From: an uncultured Marivita sp.
GTDB taxonomy: Bacteria > Pseudomonadota > Alphaproteobacteria > Rhodobacterales > Rhodobacteraceae
DNA length: 64,000 bases
Direction of reading: 5' to 3'
Assembly: GCF_947488135.1 (NCBI RefSeq)
Contig: NZ_CANKYW010000001.1
Span: 62,001 to 126,000, forward strand
Shown here: one piece after another, positions 38,573 through 47,892 of the stretch
Layout: each line of letters begins with the position of its first letter
How positions within the stretch are numbered: the first letter of the stretch is position 1
Made by a program: the position numbers and the translations under genes
Notes under the pieces: generated by a model
What the model was told of the DNA's origin: nothing
The model's database searches: none
Seen by the model: only the letters and a program-made list of their open reading frames with translations

Positions 38573-40116
38573 GCGCGTCCGCGTCGGAAGGCCTCCCGGA
38601 ATTCCCGCAAGGAGAACGCGCCGATGAGCTGGCCGAACAGCGCGTAGCTGCCGGCCCCCAGCGCGATCAGAACCGCGAGCGCGATGAAGCGAAGTCCTGC
38701 CGTCGCGAAGAACGGACCAAGCACGACGGTGCTGGCCCACAGCACGCCGCCCATCCCGGCGGAGGCAAGACACACCCGCCAGATACGACGCCGGAACTGA
38801 TCGTCGAACCGCGCCACGTCCCCCAGCTTGCGGCCACCCCGCCCCAGCATCCAGACCATGACCCAGCCTGCCAGGGTGGTCGCAATTGCCGGTGCGATCC
38901 ACCCAAGGACAGGGGCCAGGCCAATCGCCACGGCCGCGTTCACCAGCATCGCCCAGACGGCAAAACGGAACGGAGATTTTGTGTCTTCGCGGGCAAAGAA
39001 CAGGGGCTGTAAAACCTTTTGCAAAACGAAGGCGGGCAATCCCAGACCATAGACCGCCACAGCAGCGGCGATGGCGGCTGAATCGTCCGGGCCGGTTGCG
39101 CCGCGCTCGAACAGGACGGTGACCACGGGTAGCGGGATAACGACGAGCGCGACGGCCGCCGGAATGGTCAGCGCCAGCGACAATTCCCCGGCCCGTGAAA
39201 ACGCGTGTTTGGCACCACGGTCGTCCTGCGCGGTCAGCCGTCGGGACAGGTCCGGCAGAAGAACGATCCCGACGGCGATCCCCACCACGCCGAGCGGCAA
39301 CTGGTAAAGCCGGTCCGCCGCATAAAGCCAGCCGACCGCGTTCTCGAAATGCGACGCAACCTGTTGGCCGACAAGCAGATTGATCTGCATCACGCCCCCC
39401 GCAAGCGCAGCCGGGATCGCGACCACGACCAATCGCTTCATCTCGGGCGTCCAACGTGGCCGCGACGGGCGCAGACGTATCCCGGCGCGATCCGCGGCGA
39501 CCCAGACCAGGGCCAGTTGTGCAAACCCCGCGACCGGGATGGTCCAGACCAGCCATTGGATGACTTCGCCTCCGGTGTAGGCCGCCCAAGCGATTGACAG
39601 GCATACGAAAATATTAAGAAAGACCGGCGCGGCGGCAGCGGCGGCAAAGCGCCCGGTCGCGTTCAAAACGCCAGAAAACAGAGCGGTCAGCGAGATCAGC
39701 AGAATATAGGGAAAGATGATCCGGCCATAGTCGACCGTAAGCGCGAAACGCGGGTCTCCGACGAAGCCGCCTGCGGTCAGCCAGACCAGCCCCGGCATGA
39801 AAACCATCGCCAAAGCGCTCAGGATCAAAAGGACAAAGGCCAGCCCCGAAAGCGCCTGGGTGGCGAAGCCGGTGGCATTGTCATCGGCCTCCAACCGCTT
39901 GGAAAACATGGGAACAAATGACGCGTTGAACGCGCCTTCGGCAAAGAAACGGCGGAACATGTTGGGCAGTCGGAACGCCGCGACGAAGGCGTCCATCACC
40001 GGACCGGGACCGATGAAGGCAAGGATCATGACCTCGCGCAAGACGCCCAGAACGCGGCTCATCAAGGTCCAGAAACCGACGGTGAGAACACCGGAAATGA
40101 GGCGAATGGGTTTCAT
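38569..40116 (-). CDS. murJ: Lipid II flippase MurJ
   Basis: The 515-residue MOP-superfamily protein has about fourteen helices and flips lipid II for peptidoglycan synthesis. RVLGVLREVMIL and AFRLPNMFRRFFAEGAFNASFVPMF are the family signature. AAGGAG precedes the ATG at 40116; the longer frame to 40200 lacks support. The upstream region contains a cluster of GTACGG repeats. Confidence 0.95.
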   Translation of the reverse strand: MKPIRLISGVLTVGFWTLMSRVLGVLREVMILAFIGPGPVMDAFVAAFRLPNMFRRFFAEGAFNASFVPMFSKRLEADDNATGFATQALSGLAFVLLILSALAMVFMPGLVWLTAGGFVGDPRFALTVDYGRIIFPYILLISLTALFSGVLNATGRFAAAAAAPVFLNIFVCLSIAWAAYTGGEVIQWLVWTIPVAGFAQLALVWVAADRAGIRLRPSRPRWTPEMKRLVVVAIPAALAGGVMQINLLVGQQVASHFENAVGWLYAADRLYQLPLGVVGIAVGIVLLPDLSRRLTAQDDRGAKHAFSRAGELSLALTIPAAVALVVIPLPVVTVLFERGATGPDDSAAIAAAVAVYGLGLPAFVLQKVLQPLFFAREDTKSPFRFAVWAMLVNAAVAIGLAPVLGWIAPAIATTLAGWVMVWMLGRGGRKLGDVARFDDQFRRRIWRVCLASAGMGGVLWASTVVLGPFFATAGLRFIALAVLIALGAGSYALFGQLIGAFSLREFREAFRRGRA

Positions 40117-40178
40117 GCGGGCTCCTTGCGCGTGACGCATGGGGTAGAGCAGAAATCGCCCGGCGGAAAGTGCCCGTT

Positions 40179-40313
40179 GTACGGCAGGAGCGTACGGCAC
40201 GTACGGTTCAGGGCGGTTTTTTCACGGATTTGGCGGCGTTCAGCCGGTTTTGGGGACAAACTCGGGACCCACGTACGGTTCGGACGGCTCAACCGTACGG
40301 ATCATTCGTACCG
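40179..40313. repeat. GTACGG repeat cluster between murJ and the Phd-like gene
   Basis: GTACGG occurs five times (40179, 40192, 40201, 40273, 40295) and CGTACCG once (40307). A 12-bp block, CACGTACGGTTC, is repeated exactly at 40198 and 40270, 72 bases apart, and AACCGTACG occurs inverted at 40291. The cluster sits in a 290-bp divergent gap and looks like operator sites. Confidence 0.6.
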
Positions 40314-40406
40314 TTGACCCTGTCGGGCCGCGTCGCGCGGCGCGGTTACGAATTGGCAAGGTTTCGGTGTCACGGTTGTTTCAACGCTGCCAAAGGACCG
40401 ATTCCG

Positions 40407-40709
40407 ATGTACCGCTACAACCTGTCTCCATTGGAGGATGTCAGCACCGACTGGCTGCGCAGCCATTTGCGGCAAGTGCTCGACGAAGTGAATTTCCATG
40501 GCGCCCGATATGCCATCCTTCGACGTGGCAGACCGATCGCTGGGATCGTCCCGATCACCGAGGCGCGCGCCCTTTTCGAGGCGACACGGGTTGACCGCGC
40601 CTACCGAGACATCAGCCGCGATTTGCAAAGGCAGGACGAAGATCGATTGCGCCACGCGGTGTCGGAGATGGCCGGTCAGGACAATCGGGCGGATATCGCG
40701 CGCCGATGA
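40407..40709 (+). CDS. Solitary Phd/YefM-like antitoxin-type protein
   Basis: The 100-residue protein fits the prevent-host-death fold: an N-terminal DNA-binding unit, LRSHLRQVLDEVNFHGARYA followed by ILRRGRPIAGIVPITEARAL, and a charged helical C-terminus. The ATG at 40407 gives MYRYNLSPLEDV; the longer frame to 40170 runs over repeats. No toxin gene is adjacent: downstream lies a 146-bp gap and then the convergent glnD. It may be an orphan regulator, possibly binding the GTACGG repeats. Confidence 0.7.
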   Translation: MYRYNLSPLEDVSTDWLRSHLRQVLDEVNFHGARYAILRRGRPIAGIVPITEARALFEATRVDRAYRDISRDLQRQDEDRLRHAVSEMAGQDNRADIARR

Positions 40710-40855
40710 TCCCTCACAGCGACATATCGGCAATGGGAGGTATCGGGATCATCCACGTGGTATCGCAGTGGTTCGCGTTGTGTCGTTTCTGGTTCGAGGG
40801 GCTTTTGCGGCAGTTATACTTGACCCTCAACTCATTGGCTGGTCCGTCGCGGATA

Positions 40856-43666
40856 TCATTCCTTCGCCCGCGCCGCGCCTTCGGAGATGGCGGTACGCAG
40901 CTTGGCTTCGAGCGACTTTTGCTTGCTCTCCGAATGGAATTTCAGTCCGAACATATCCTTCACATAGAAGGTATCGACGACCTGTTCGCCGTAGGTCGCG
41001 ATCACGGCCGAGGCGATATAGACATTGGCATTGGCCAGCGTGCGGGTGAGATCGAAAAGCAATCCGGGACGGTCGCGCGTGTCGACTTCGATGATCGTGT
41101 AGATCTCGGAGCCTTCGTTGTCGAACGTGATGGAGGTGGGCACGTTGAAGGCGCGTTCGCGTTTCTTGATCTTGTCGCGCGGTTTCATCGCGTCGCGCGG
41201 CACCACTTCGCCGCGCAGGGTCTTTTTGATCATCTCGCGCAGGCGCGGGATACGCACATCCTCGTAGGGCGACCCGTCGCCGTCCTGGATCCAGAAGGCG
41301 GCGGTGGCGAAACCATCCTTGGAGGTGAATGTCCGCGCATCGACCACGTTTGCACCGACCAGGGCCAGCGCGCCGGCCAGACGGGAAAAGATGCCGGGAT
41401 GGTCGGCAAGAGCAAAGCAGACGCGGGTCGCGTCGCGGTCCTCATCGGGATGGATGTCGATGCGAATCTCGTTGTCGTCAATATCGCGCAAAAGCTCTGC
41501 GAAAACCTTGTGCGCGGTGACGTGCAAGCCCTGCCAATAAGGCGGGTAATGGCGCCCGGTCTCGACCCGGAGGTCTTTCGCGTCCCATCCCTTGAGCGCC
41601 TCGCGGAGCGCCTTTTTGGCCTCGGTCCCGCGGTTTTCGCGGTTGAGCGCCTCCATCCCGTCCTCGAGCGCGCGGCGGGTCTGGCGATAGAGCGCGCGGA
41701 TCAGGGCCGCTTTCCAGTTGTTCCACGTGCCGGGCCCGACGCCGCGAATGTCGCAGACCGTCAGGACGCAAAGCAGGTCGAGCCGTTCCTTGGTCTGCAC
41801 CGCCTTGGCGAAATCGCGCACCGTGCGGGGATCGGCGATATCGCGTTTCTGGGCCATGTCGGACATCAGCAGGTGGTAGCGCACCAGCCACTCGACAGTG
41901 GCGCATTCCTGCTTGCTCAGCCCCAGTCGCGGCGCGACCTTGCGGGCGATCTTGGCGCCGAGAACCGAGTGATCTTCGTCCCGGCCCTTGCCGATGTCAT
42001 GCAGCAGAAGCGCCACGTAGAGCACCTTGCGGTTGACGCCGTGCTTGAGGATCGAACTGGCCACGGGCAGCTCTTCGACAAGATGGCCGTTTTCGATCTC
42101 GCTCAGGTGCCAGATGCATTGGATCGTGTGTTCGTCCACCGTGTAGTGGTGGTACATGTTGAACTGCATCATCGCCACGATGGGCTCGAATTCGGGGATG
42201 AACGCGGCGAGCACGCCAAGCTCGTTCATGCGACGCAATGCGCGTTCGGGATTTCCGTGCTTGAGCAGCAGGTCGAGGAAGATGCGCTGGGCTTCCTTGT
42301 CGCTGCGCATGTCCTTGTCGATCAGGTGCAGATTGGCGCTGATCAGGCGCATGGCATCGGCGTGGATCAACAGGCCGGTGCGCAGCGCTTCCTCGAAAAT
42401 GCGCAGAAGGTTCATCTTGTCGGCGAGGAAATCCGCCTCGTCGATGATGGCGAGGCGGTTGTTCACCACCTCGTAGCCGTCCTTCATTTTGGGCGCGCGT
42501 TTCAGCAAGCGCATGAGAAGCGGCGGCTCTTTCTGCTGCGACGCTTCCAGCGAGGTAAGGAAGATCCGGGTCAGATCCCCGACCGACGTGGCATGACGGA
42601 AGAAATCCTGCATGAAGATTTCCACCGCGCGACGACCCCCGCGATCGACGTAGCCCATACGCTCGGCCACTTCGACCTGCATGTCGAAGGTCAGCTGTTC
42701 GGTGGCGCGGCCCGAGGCGAGATGCAAATGACAACGCACCGCCCAGAGGAAGTTTTCCGCCTTCACGAAGGTCTCGAATTCCTCGGGGCGGAAGATGCCC
42801 TTGCGGACAAGTTCGCTGATGTCGTCGGTATGGTGGATGTACTTCGCGATCCAGAAGAGCGATTGCAGGTCGCGCAGGCCGCCCTTGCCCTCCTTGACGT
42901 TGGGCTCCACCATGTAGCGCTGGCCCTGCTTGATGTGACGGGCGTCGCGTTCTGCAAGCTTTGCCTCCACGAATTCGACCTCGGTGCCACGGAAGAGCGT
43001 CTTCCAGAGCTTGGTGTCGAGTTCTTTCGCCAGAGGTTCGTGGCCAACGAGAAACCGATGTTCGAGCATCGCGGTACGGATCGTGAAATCCTCGGCCCCG
43101 AGGCGCAAACAGTCTTTCACGGTGCGCGAGGAGTGCCCGACCTTCAGCTTCAGATCCCAGAGGATGTAGAGCATGGATTCAATCACGCTCTCGGCCCAGG
43201 CGGTGATCTTGTAGGGGGTCAGAAACAGCAGATCGACATCCGAAAACGGCGCCATCTCGCCACGCCCGTAGCCGCCGACGGCCAGCACGGCGAGGCGCTC
43301 ACCCTCTGTCGGGTTCGGGTTCCGGTGGATGCGCTGCGTGGTGATCTCGAAGGTGAGCGCGACCATCTGGTCGGTGAGCCACGTATAGCCGGTCGTCACC
43401 GGCAGAGCGTTACGCGGATTGGCATCGAGTCGCGCCGCGATGGCCGCGCGCCCGGTTTTCTGCGCGGCCTTGAGCGTGTCGACAGTGGTTGCGCGGATCT
43501 CGCGCTCGTCCGTGGTGTCGCCGAGGCTTTGCCACAGACGATCGCGCAGGTCATTGACGTCGAGGATATCCCCGAACGTGTCGGACACCGGTGGGGCGTC
43601 CGACGATTGCTCTTTGATCAAGGACTTAGAAGCCTGCGCCGCCGAAGCCGGATGGGGCTGGGTCAA
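40856..43666 (-). CDS. glnD: [Protein-PII] uridylyltransferase/uridylyl-removing enzyme
   Basis: The 936-residue nitrogen sensor uridylylates and deuridylylates PII proteins in response to glutamine. In order: nucleotidyltransferase domain (LAVGGYGRGEMAPFSDVDLL), a linker, an HD phosphohydrolase domain (LLHDIGKGRDEDHS), and two ACT domains (near ATRVCFALADHPGIFSRLAG and VDTRDRPGLLFDLTRTLA). The length is normal. The start overlaps the LppC-type gene by 41 bases; a slightly later start is possible. Confidence 0.95.
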   Translation of the reverse strand: MTQPHPASAAQASKSLIKEQSSDAPPVSDTFGDILDVNDLRDRLWQSLGDTTDEREIRATTVDTLKAAQKTGRAAIAARLDANPRNALPVTTGYTWLTDQMVALTFEITTQRIHRNPNPTEGERLAVLAVGGYGRGEMAPFSDVDLLFLTPYKITAWAESVIESMLYILWDLKLKVGHSSRTVKDCLRLGAEDFTIRTAMLEHRFLVGHEPLAKELDTKLWKTLFRGTEVEFVEAKLAERDARHIKQGQRYMVEPNVKEGKGGLRDLQSLFWIAKYIHHTDDISELVRKGIFRPEEFETFVKAENFLWAVRCHLHLASGRATEQLTFDMQVEVAERMGYVDRGGRRAVEIFMQDFFRHATSVGDLTRIFLTSLEASQQKEPPLLMRLLKRAPKMKDGYEVVNNRLAIIDEADFLADKMNLLRIFEEALRTGLLIHADAMRLISANLHLIDKDMRSDKEAQRIFLDLLLKHGNPERALRRMNELGVLAAFIPEFEPIVAMMQFNMYHHYTVDEHTIQCIWHLSEIENGHLVEELPVASSILKHGVNRKVLYVALLLHDIGKGRDEDHSVLGAKIARKVAPRLGLSKQECATVEWLVRYHLLMSDMAQKRDIADPRTVRDFAKAVQTKERLDLLCVLTVCDIRGVGPGTWNNWKAALIRALYRQTRRALEDGMEALNRENRGTEAKKALREALKGWDAKDLRVETGRHYPPYWQGLHVTAHKVFAELLRDIDDNEIRIDIHPDEDRDATRVCFALADHPGIFSRLAGALALVGANVVDARTFTSKDGFATAAFWIQDGDGSPYEDVRIPRLREMIKKTLRGEVVPRDAMKPRDKIKKRERAFNVPTSITFDNEGSEIYTIIEVDTRDRPGLLFDLTRTLANANVYIASAVIATYGEQVVDTFYVKDMFGLKFHSESKQKSLEAKLRTAISEGAARAKE

Positions 43667-44816
43667 GAATGGTCACCTGGTTGTTGCGCACGGTCGCGAC
43701 TGCGAGACCGCGCTCATTGGTTCCGTCGGGACGAAGCCGGAATACGCCGTTCGCGCCCTGAAAGCCCGAGTTCTGGGTCAGGGCTCGGGCGCTCAGCGCG
43801 TCGGAACGTCCCTGACGCACAAGCGCGCCGATCGCCGCAATCCCGTCAAAGGCCAGCCCCGCGAGCGGATGCGGTTCCTGGCCGAACCGGGCCCGGTAGC
43901 GGCTGTCGAAAGCGGATTTGGCGGCGTTGTCGGGCAGGGTGAAATATCCGCCCTGTGCGCCGGGCATCGACAGGATCTGCGCGGGCACATCCCAACGGGC
44001 GAGGCCGAGATATTGCGTCGCCGACGGGCTTACGCCGGCCTCGGGCAGCATTTGCAACAGCATGGGAAGCGCGCCCGCCGCGTTCGAGGTCAGGAAAATC
44101 GCGTCGGCTCCGGTGGTCTCGACGCTGCTGCGGATGCGGGGGACTGCGGCGGACACGCCTTGTTGCGAGAACGGGAAGGATTCGATCGCCGCCACGCGGA
44201 CGCCGTTCTGGCTGGCGGCGGCCTGAATCGCGGCCTTGCCGAACTCGCCTTCGACGTTTTGCGGATGCACGATCACCACCGAGCTGTTGCCCTGCCGGGC
44301 CGCGTATCCCAGCAGACGATCGGCGGTGTTTCGAAAGGTCGGCCCCAGGATAAAGACGTTACCGCCCGCGATGGACGGGTTGTTCGAGAAGCTGAGCACG
44401 TTCACGCCATTGTCGGCCACCGCCACACCTGCGGCGTTCGCGGCTTCGCCAAAGAGCGGCCCGAGGATGATCTGCGCCCCTTCGGCGACGGCGGTTTCGG
44501 CCTGAACGGCCGCACGCTGCGCGTTGCCGCCGGTGTCATAGACCCGCAGGTCGATCTGCACCCCGTCGAGAGAGGCCAGCGCCAGACGCGCGGCGTTCTC
44601 GAGGCTTGCAGCCACGGCACCGGCGCCGCTGTCGCTGCGCGGGATCAACAGGGCGACGGGCACGGGCGCGTTCGTGTTCACGCGCGGGCCTGCGCCGCTT
44701 GCTGGACCGGACATCATCGCCGGGTCACAGGCGGCAAGGCCCAGAAACGCGGCGACGGCCACGGCTTTGCGCAACAGCTTGCGGGGGGTGGACAAAACAG
44801 CCAACATAAAACGCAC
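43626..44816 (-). CDS. LppC/LpoA-like penicillin-binding protein activator lipoprotein
   Basis: The 396-residue lipoprotein has a lipobox cysteine near residue 30 (FLGLAACDP), then a periplasmic-binding-protein fold (VALLIPRSDSGAGAVAASLENAARLAL). It matches the LppC/YraM family, whose C-terminal domain activates penicillin-binding protein 1A in gammaproteobacteria. The lpoA-rsmI-yraN order is also seen there, although here rsmI is divergent. Activity on a PBP in this organism is inferred. Confidence 0.85.
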   Translation of the reverse strand: MRFMLAVLSTPRKLLRKAVAVAAFLGLAACDPAMMSGPASGAGPRVNTNAPVPVALLIPRSDSGAGAVAASLENAARLALASLDGVQIDLRVYDTGGNAQRAAVQAETAVAEGAQIILGPLFGEAANAAGVAVADNGVNVLSFSNNPSIAGGNVFILGPTFRNTADRLLGYAARQGNSSVVIVHPQNVEGEFGKAAIQAAASQNGVRVAAIESFPFSQQGVSAAVPRIRSSVETTGADAIFLTSNAAGALPMLLQMLPEAGVSPSATQYLGLARWDVPAQILSMPGAQGGYFTLPDNAAKSAFDSRYRARFGQEPHPLAGLAFDGIAAIGALVRQGRSDALSARALTQNSGFQGANGVFRLRPDGTNERGLAVATVRNNQVTILDPAPSGFGGAGF

Positions 44817-44896
44817 TCCCTGATCGCGTCACGCCATGGCGCGCGCGAAATTTTGATTTGGGGGGATAATAGACAACGCGAAAGGCGGGTCCAGAC

Positions 44897-45754
44897 ATGA
44901 ATTGGCAGACACGCGATATCGCGCCGGGTCTGTACCTTGTGGCGACGCCGCTGGGCAATGCGCGGGACATCACCTTGCGTGCGCTGGATCTTCTGGCGGG
45001 TGCGGATGTTTTGGCCGCCGAAGACACGCGATCGCTGCGCCGGTTGATGGAGATCCACGGCATTGCCTTGGGCGACCGGCCGCTGGTGGCGTATCATGAC
45101 CACAATGGCGATCGGGCGCGGCCCAGGCTGATGGCCGCGCTGGAGGCGGGACAATCGGTGGTCTACGCGTCGGAGGCCGGAACGCCGCTGATTTCGGATC
45201 CCGGTTTTGACCTGATGCGCGCAGCGCTGGAGGCAGGGGTGTCCTGCACGACGGCGCCCGGAGCTACGGCGGCGGTGGCGGCGCTGACCCTGTCCGGGCT
45301 GCCATCGGACCGATTTCTCTTTGCCGGGTTCCTGCCCAACAGTTCGGGCAAGCGAAAGACGATGTTGGCGGAGTTCGTCAGCGTGCCGGCAACGCTGATC
45401 TTCTACGAATCCCCGAAGCGCCTTGGCGCGATGCTGCGAGACGCGGCCGAGGTTCTGGGCGCGGATCGCGCTGCGGTGATATGCCGGGAATTAACCAAGA
45501 AATTCGAAGAGCGTTGCGCGGGAAGCTTGGCGGATTTATCCAAGAAATACGCCGCCGAGGCGCCGAAGGGCGAGATCGTCGTGGTCATCGACAGAGGCGC
45601 GGGCGTGACAACGGATCAGGCCACGCTCGACGACGCGTTGAACGATGCGCTGTCGCGGCTTTCGGTCAAGGACGCAGCAAGCGAAGTGTCAAAGATATTC
45701 GGGGTGCCGAGGCGCGAAGCGTATCAAAGGGCGATGGCGTTAGGGAAACGTTAG
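44897..45754 (+). CDS. rsmI: 16S rRNA (cytidine(1402)-2'-O)-methyltransferase
   Basis: The 285-residue SAM-dependent enzyme methylates C1402 of 16S rRNA. LVATPLGNARDITLRAL is the start signature, LAAEDTR follows, then ASEAGTPLISDPGF and FYESPKRLGAML. It is divergent from the LppC gene across 80 bp, with yraN 38 bp downstream. Confidence 0.95.
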   Translation: MNWQTRDIAPGLYLVATPLGNARDITLRALDLLAGADVLAAEDTRSLRRLMEIHGIALGDRPLVAYHDHNGDRARPRLMAALEAGQSVVYASEAGTPLISDPGFDLMRAALEAGVSCTTAPGATAAVAALTLSGLPSDRFLFAGFLPNSSGKRKTMLAEFVSVPATLIFYESPKRLGAMLRDAAEVLGADRAAVICRELTKKFEERCAGSLADLSKKYAAEAPKGEIVVVIDRGAGVTTDQATLDDALNDALSRLSVKDAASEVSKIFGVPRREAYQRAMALGKR

Positions 45755-45792
45755 ATGTGTTGATTTAGGGTGATTCTGAAGAGGATTGATGG

Positions 45793-46188
45793 ATGGCACT
45801 CGATTTTCAGAATGAACCCGGATGCAAGATTGATGCGCGGCGCACCAATTACCAGGCGGGGGTCAGCGCGGAACAGGCGGTCGCGCGGCGCTATGTTCAA
45901 CAAGGGGCGGCTTTGCGTGAAACCCGGTGGCGCGGACGCTGTGGGGAGATCGATCTGATCTTTGCCGATGGCGATACGATCGTTTTCGTCGAGGTCAAGA
46001 AAAGCCGCACCCATGCACAGGCGGCGCTGCGCCTGTCGGCGCGGCAAATGGCGCGCATTTTGCGCAGCGCTGAAGACTACCTTGGCCAATGTCCGAACGG
46101 AACGCTGACCGATGCGCGGCTGGACGTGGCGCTTGTGGACGCGCAGGGCGTGATCGACATCATCCCCAACGCCAGCATGGCGATGTAG
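45793..46188 (+). CDS. UPF0102 family protein (YraN)
   Basis: The 131-residue protein shows the UPF0102 nuclease-like core: EQAVARRYVQQGAALRETRWRGRCGEIDLIF, FVEVKKSRTHAQAALRL and VALVDAQG. The Glu-Ile-Asp and Glu-Val-Lys segments resemble a restriction endonuclease-like active site. The biological role is unsettled. It follows rsmI, as in many proteobacteria, and is probably cotranscribed. Confidence 0.9.
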   Translation: MALDFQNEPGCKIDARRTNYQAGVSAEQAVARRYVQQGAALRETRWRGRCGEIDLIFADGDTIVFVEVKKSRTHAQAALRLSARQMARILRSAEDYLGQCPNGTLTDARLDVALVDAQGVIDIIPNASMAM

Positions 46189-46254
46189 CGCCGCGATCTT
46201 GCGTGCCCGGATGCCTTGCGCCATTAGGAGGGCAGAGTTTGCGAGGGGCAGCAC

Positions 46255-47187
46255 ATGAAAATCGCGTTTCAAATGGACCCGATTCAATCGGTGAACATCA
46301 ACGCCGACAGCAGTTTCCGGCTCGCCGAAGAAGCGCAGGCGCGGGGCCACGAGCTTTTCTTCTACAGCCCCGACAAGATGGCCTATGACGAGGGGCACAT
46401 CCTCGCGATAGGCCAGCGCTTTTCCGTGCAGCGGGTGCAGGGGGATCATGTTTCGCTGGGCCCACAGGAGCAGGTCGATCTGGCGGACTTCGACGTTGTC
46501 TGGCTGCGGCAGGATCCGCCGTTCGACATGCATTACATCACATCGACCCATCTGCTGGACCGGCTGAAAGGCAAGACGCTGGTGGTGAACGATCCGTTCT
46601 GGGTACGGAACTTTCCGGAAAAGCTCCTGGTGCTGGATTTCCCGGACCTCACGCCGCCAACGATGATCGCGCGGGATCTGGAGACGATCAAAGGGTTCAA
46701 GGCGCGCCACGGGGATATCATTCTCAAGCCGCTTTACGGAAATGGCGGGGCCGGGGTGTTCCGTCTGGATGAAAATGACCGGAACCTGACGTCCCTGCAC
46801 GAGCTGTTCACGGGGTTTTCCCGCGAGCCCTTGATCGTGCAGAAATTTCTTCCCGACGTCTCCGCGGGTGACAAGCGGGTGATCCTCGTGGATGGTGACC
46901 CGATCGGTGCGATCAACCGGGTGCCGGCGGCCGGGGAAACCCGGTCGAACATGCACGTTGGCGGTCGGCCCGAAAAGATCGGGCTTTCGGAGCGCGACCG
47001 GGAGATTTGCGCACGGATCGGGCCGCTTTTGAAGGAGAAGGGGCAGGTGTTCGTCGGGATTGACGTGATCGGTGATTACCTGACCGAAATCAACGTGACC
47101 TCGCCCACCGGGATCCAGGAACTGGAGCGGTTTGACGGGATCAACGTGGCCCAAGCCATCTGGGAGGCGATCGAGGCCAAGCTTTAG
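46255..47187 (+). CDS. gshB: Glutathione synthetase
   Basis: The 310-residue ATP-grasp enzyme joins gamma-glutamylcysteine and glycine. [21 protein letters not shown] is typical; the glycine-rich loop ([16 protein letters not shown]) and the metal/substrate motif ([19 protein letters not shown]) are present. It lies 66 bp after yraN. A pair of TTCGAA-centred palindromes follows its stop. Confidence 0.95.
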   Translation: MKIAFQMDPIQSVNINADSSFRLAEEAQARGHELFFYSPDKMAYDEGHILAIGQRFSVQRVQGDHVSLGPQEQVDLADFDVVWLRQDPPFDMHYITSTHLLDRLKGKTLVVNDPFWVRNFPEKLLVLDFPDLTPPTMIARDLETIKGFKARHGDIILKPLYGNGGAGVFRLDENDRNLTSLHELFTGFSREPLIVQKFLPDVSAGDKRVILVDGDPIGAINRVPAAGETRSNMHVGGRPEKIGLSERDREICARIGPLLKEKGQVFVGIDVIGDYLTEINVTSPTGIQELERFDGINVAQAIWEAIEAKL

Positions 47188-47193
47188 GGCGCG

Positions 47194-47240
47194 GGCACGG
47201 TTTTCGAAAACCGTGCCAACATCCTTCGAAGGATGTTGGC
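47194..47240. terminator. Paired TTCGAA-centred palindromes between gshB and comM
   Basis: Two perfect palindromes lie side by side: 47194-47217 (arm GGCACGGTT, centre TTCGAA) and 47215-47240 (arm GCCAACATCC, centre TTCGAA), sharing GCC. They occupy the 56-bp convergent gap between gshB and the comM 3' end, so a bidirectional terminator role is likely despite the lack of a T-run. Confidence 0.6.
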
Positions 47241-47243
47241 CGC

Positions 47244-47838
47244 TCAAGTCTGGCTTGGGGGCAAACGGTAGCTGAGCGCCTCGGCGACGTGGTCGCGGGT
47301 GATGGCGTCCGACGCTTCGAGATCGGCGATGCTGCGGGCGACGCGCAGGACGCGGTGGTAGCCGCGCGCGGAGAGGCCGAAGCGGTCCGCGGCATTCGTC
47401 AGGAGCGCGCGTGCCGAAGTGTCGAGCGTTGTGACCGTGTCAAGCAAACTGCCTTCGAGATCGGCGTTCTGCCGCATGTCGGGATGGTCGCGGAACCGGT
47501 CGCTTTGAACGGCGCGCGCGTCGGCCACACGGGCCGCAATCTCGGCGCTACTGGCGCCCGATCCGGGCAGATCGAGATCGCGGAAGGCCACCGGCGGGAC
47601 ATCGACCCGCAGGTCGAACCTGTCCATCAGGGGGCCGGAGATGCGCCCCATGTAATCCTCGCCGCAATTCGGCGCGCGTGAACAGGCACGGGCGGGATCG
47701 CTGAGATAGCCGCATTTGCAAGGGTTTGCGGCGGCGATCAGCATGAAGCGACAAGGATACTTGATATGGGCGTTGGCGCGCGCGACCATGACCTCCCCAG
47801 TTTCGATCGGTTGGCGCAGGGTTTCGAGCACGGCGCGG
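47244..47838 (-). pseudogene. comM: comM (yifB), 3' part separated by the IS1595 element
   Basis: This is the C-terminal part (about 195 codons) of a Mg-chelatase-like AAA+ protein: LETLRQPIETGEVMVARANA, the cysteines of CKCGYLSD, LMDRFDLRVDVPPV and the C-terminal ISADLEAS-type region. It is cut from its N-terminal half at 51731-52647 by the inserted element. A GTG at 47831 could start a fragment, but it lacks the Walker motifs, so no function is expected. ComM is a branch-migration helicase of natural transformation. Confidence 0.9.
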
Positions 47839-47846
47839 GGGAATTC
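47839..47846. repeat. Left 8-bp target-site duplication
   Basis: GGGAATTC precedes the left inverted repeat and recurs at 51731-51738 after the right one. Because the flanking sequence is palindromic, a 10-bp reading (GGGGAATTCC) is also possible; 8 bp fits the IS1595 family. Confidence 0.8.
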
Positions 47847-47870
47847 CGGTATTATGGAGCAAACTCACCA
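47847..47870 (+). repeat. Left terminal inverted repeat
   Basis: It begins CGGTATTATGGAG and ends AAACTCACCA. It matches the right end in 23 of 24 positions; the single difference is C here against T there at position 14. Confidence 0.9.
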
Positions 47871-47881
47871 TATATGATGAT
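47870..47881 (+). promoter_or_regulatory. ATAT-N2-GATGAT site at the left end
   Basis: ATATATGATGAT directly abuts the inner edge of the left inverted repeat. It is one of four matches in the element and may be a binding site for the element's regulator or transposase. Confidence 0.45.
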
Positions 47882-47892
47882 GTTTACGCCGT

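Noticed and set aside
37865-39604. A 579-codon minus-strand frame covering the rhomboid-like gene and part of murJ
   Set aside because: It is antisense to the first and out of frame with the second. The true murJ frame has clear family motifs.
40710-40855. A possible toxin gene after the Phd-like gene
   Set aside because: No open frame with a start, ribosome site and toxin-like composition fits in these 146 bases.
40706-43942. A 1078-codon open frame on the plus strand
   Set aside because: It is antisense to glnD. The translation is rich in Arg, His, Asp and Gly with no domain, as expected of the opposite strand in GC-rich DNA, while glnD has a full set of motifs.
47188-47243. A CRISPR-like array in the gene gap
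   Set aside because: There are only two palindromes with different arms, no spacers of equal size, and no cas genes anywhere in the window.
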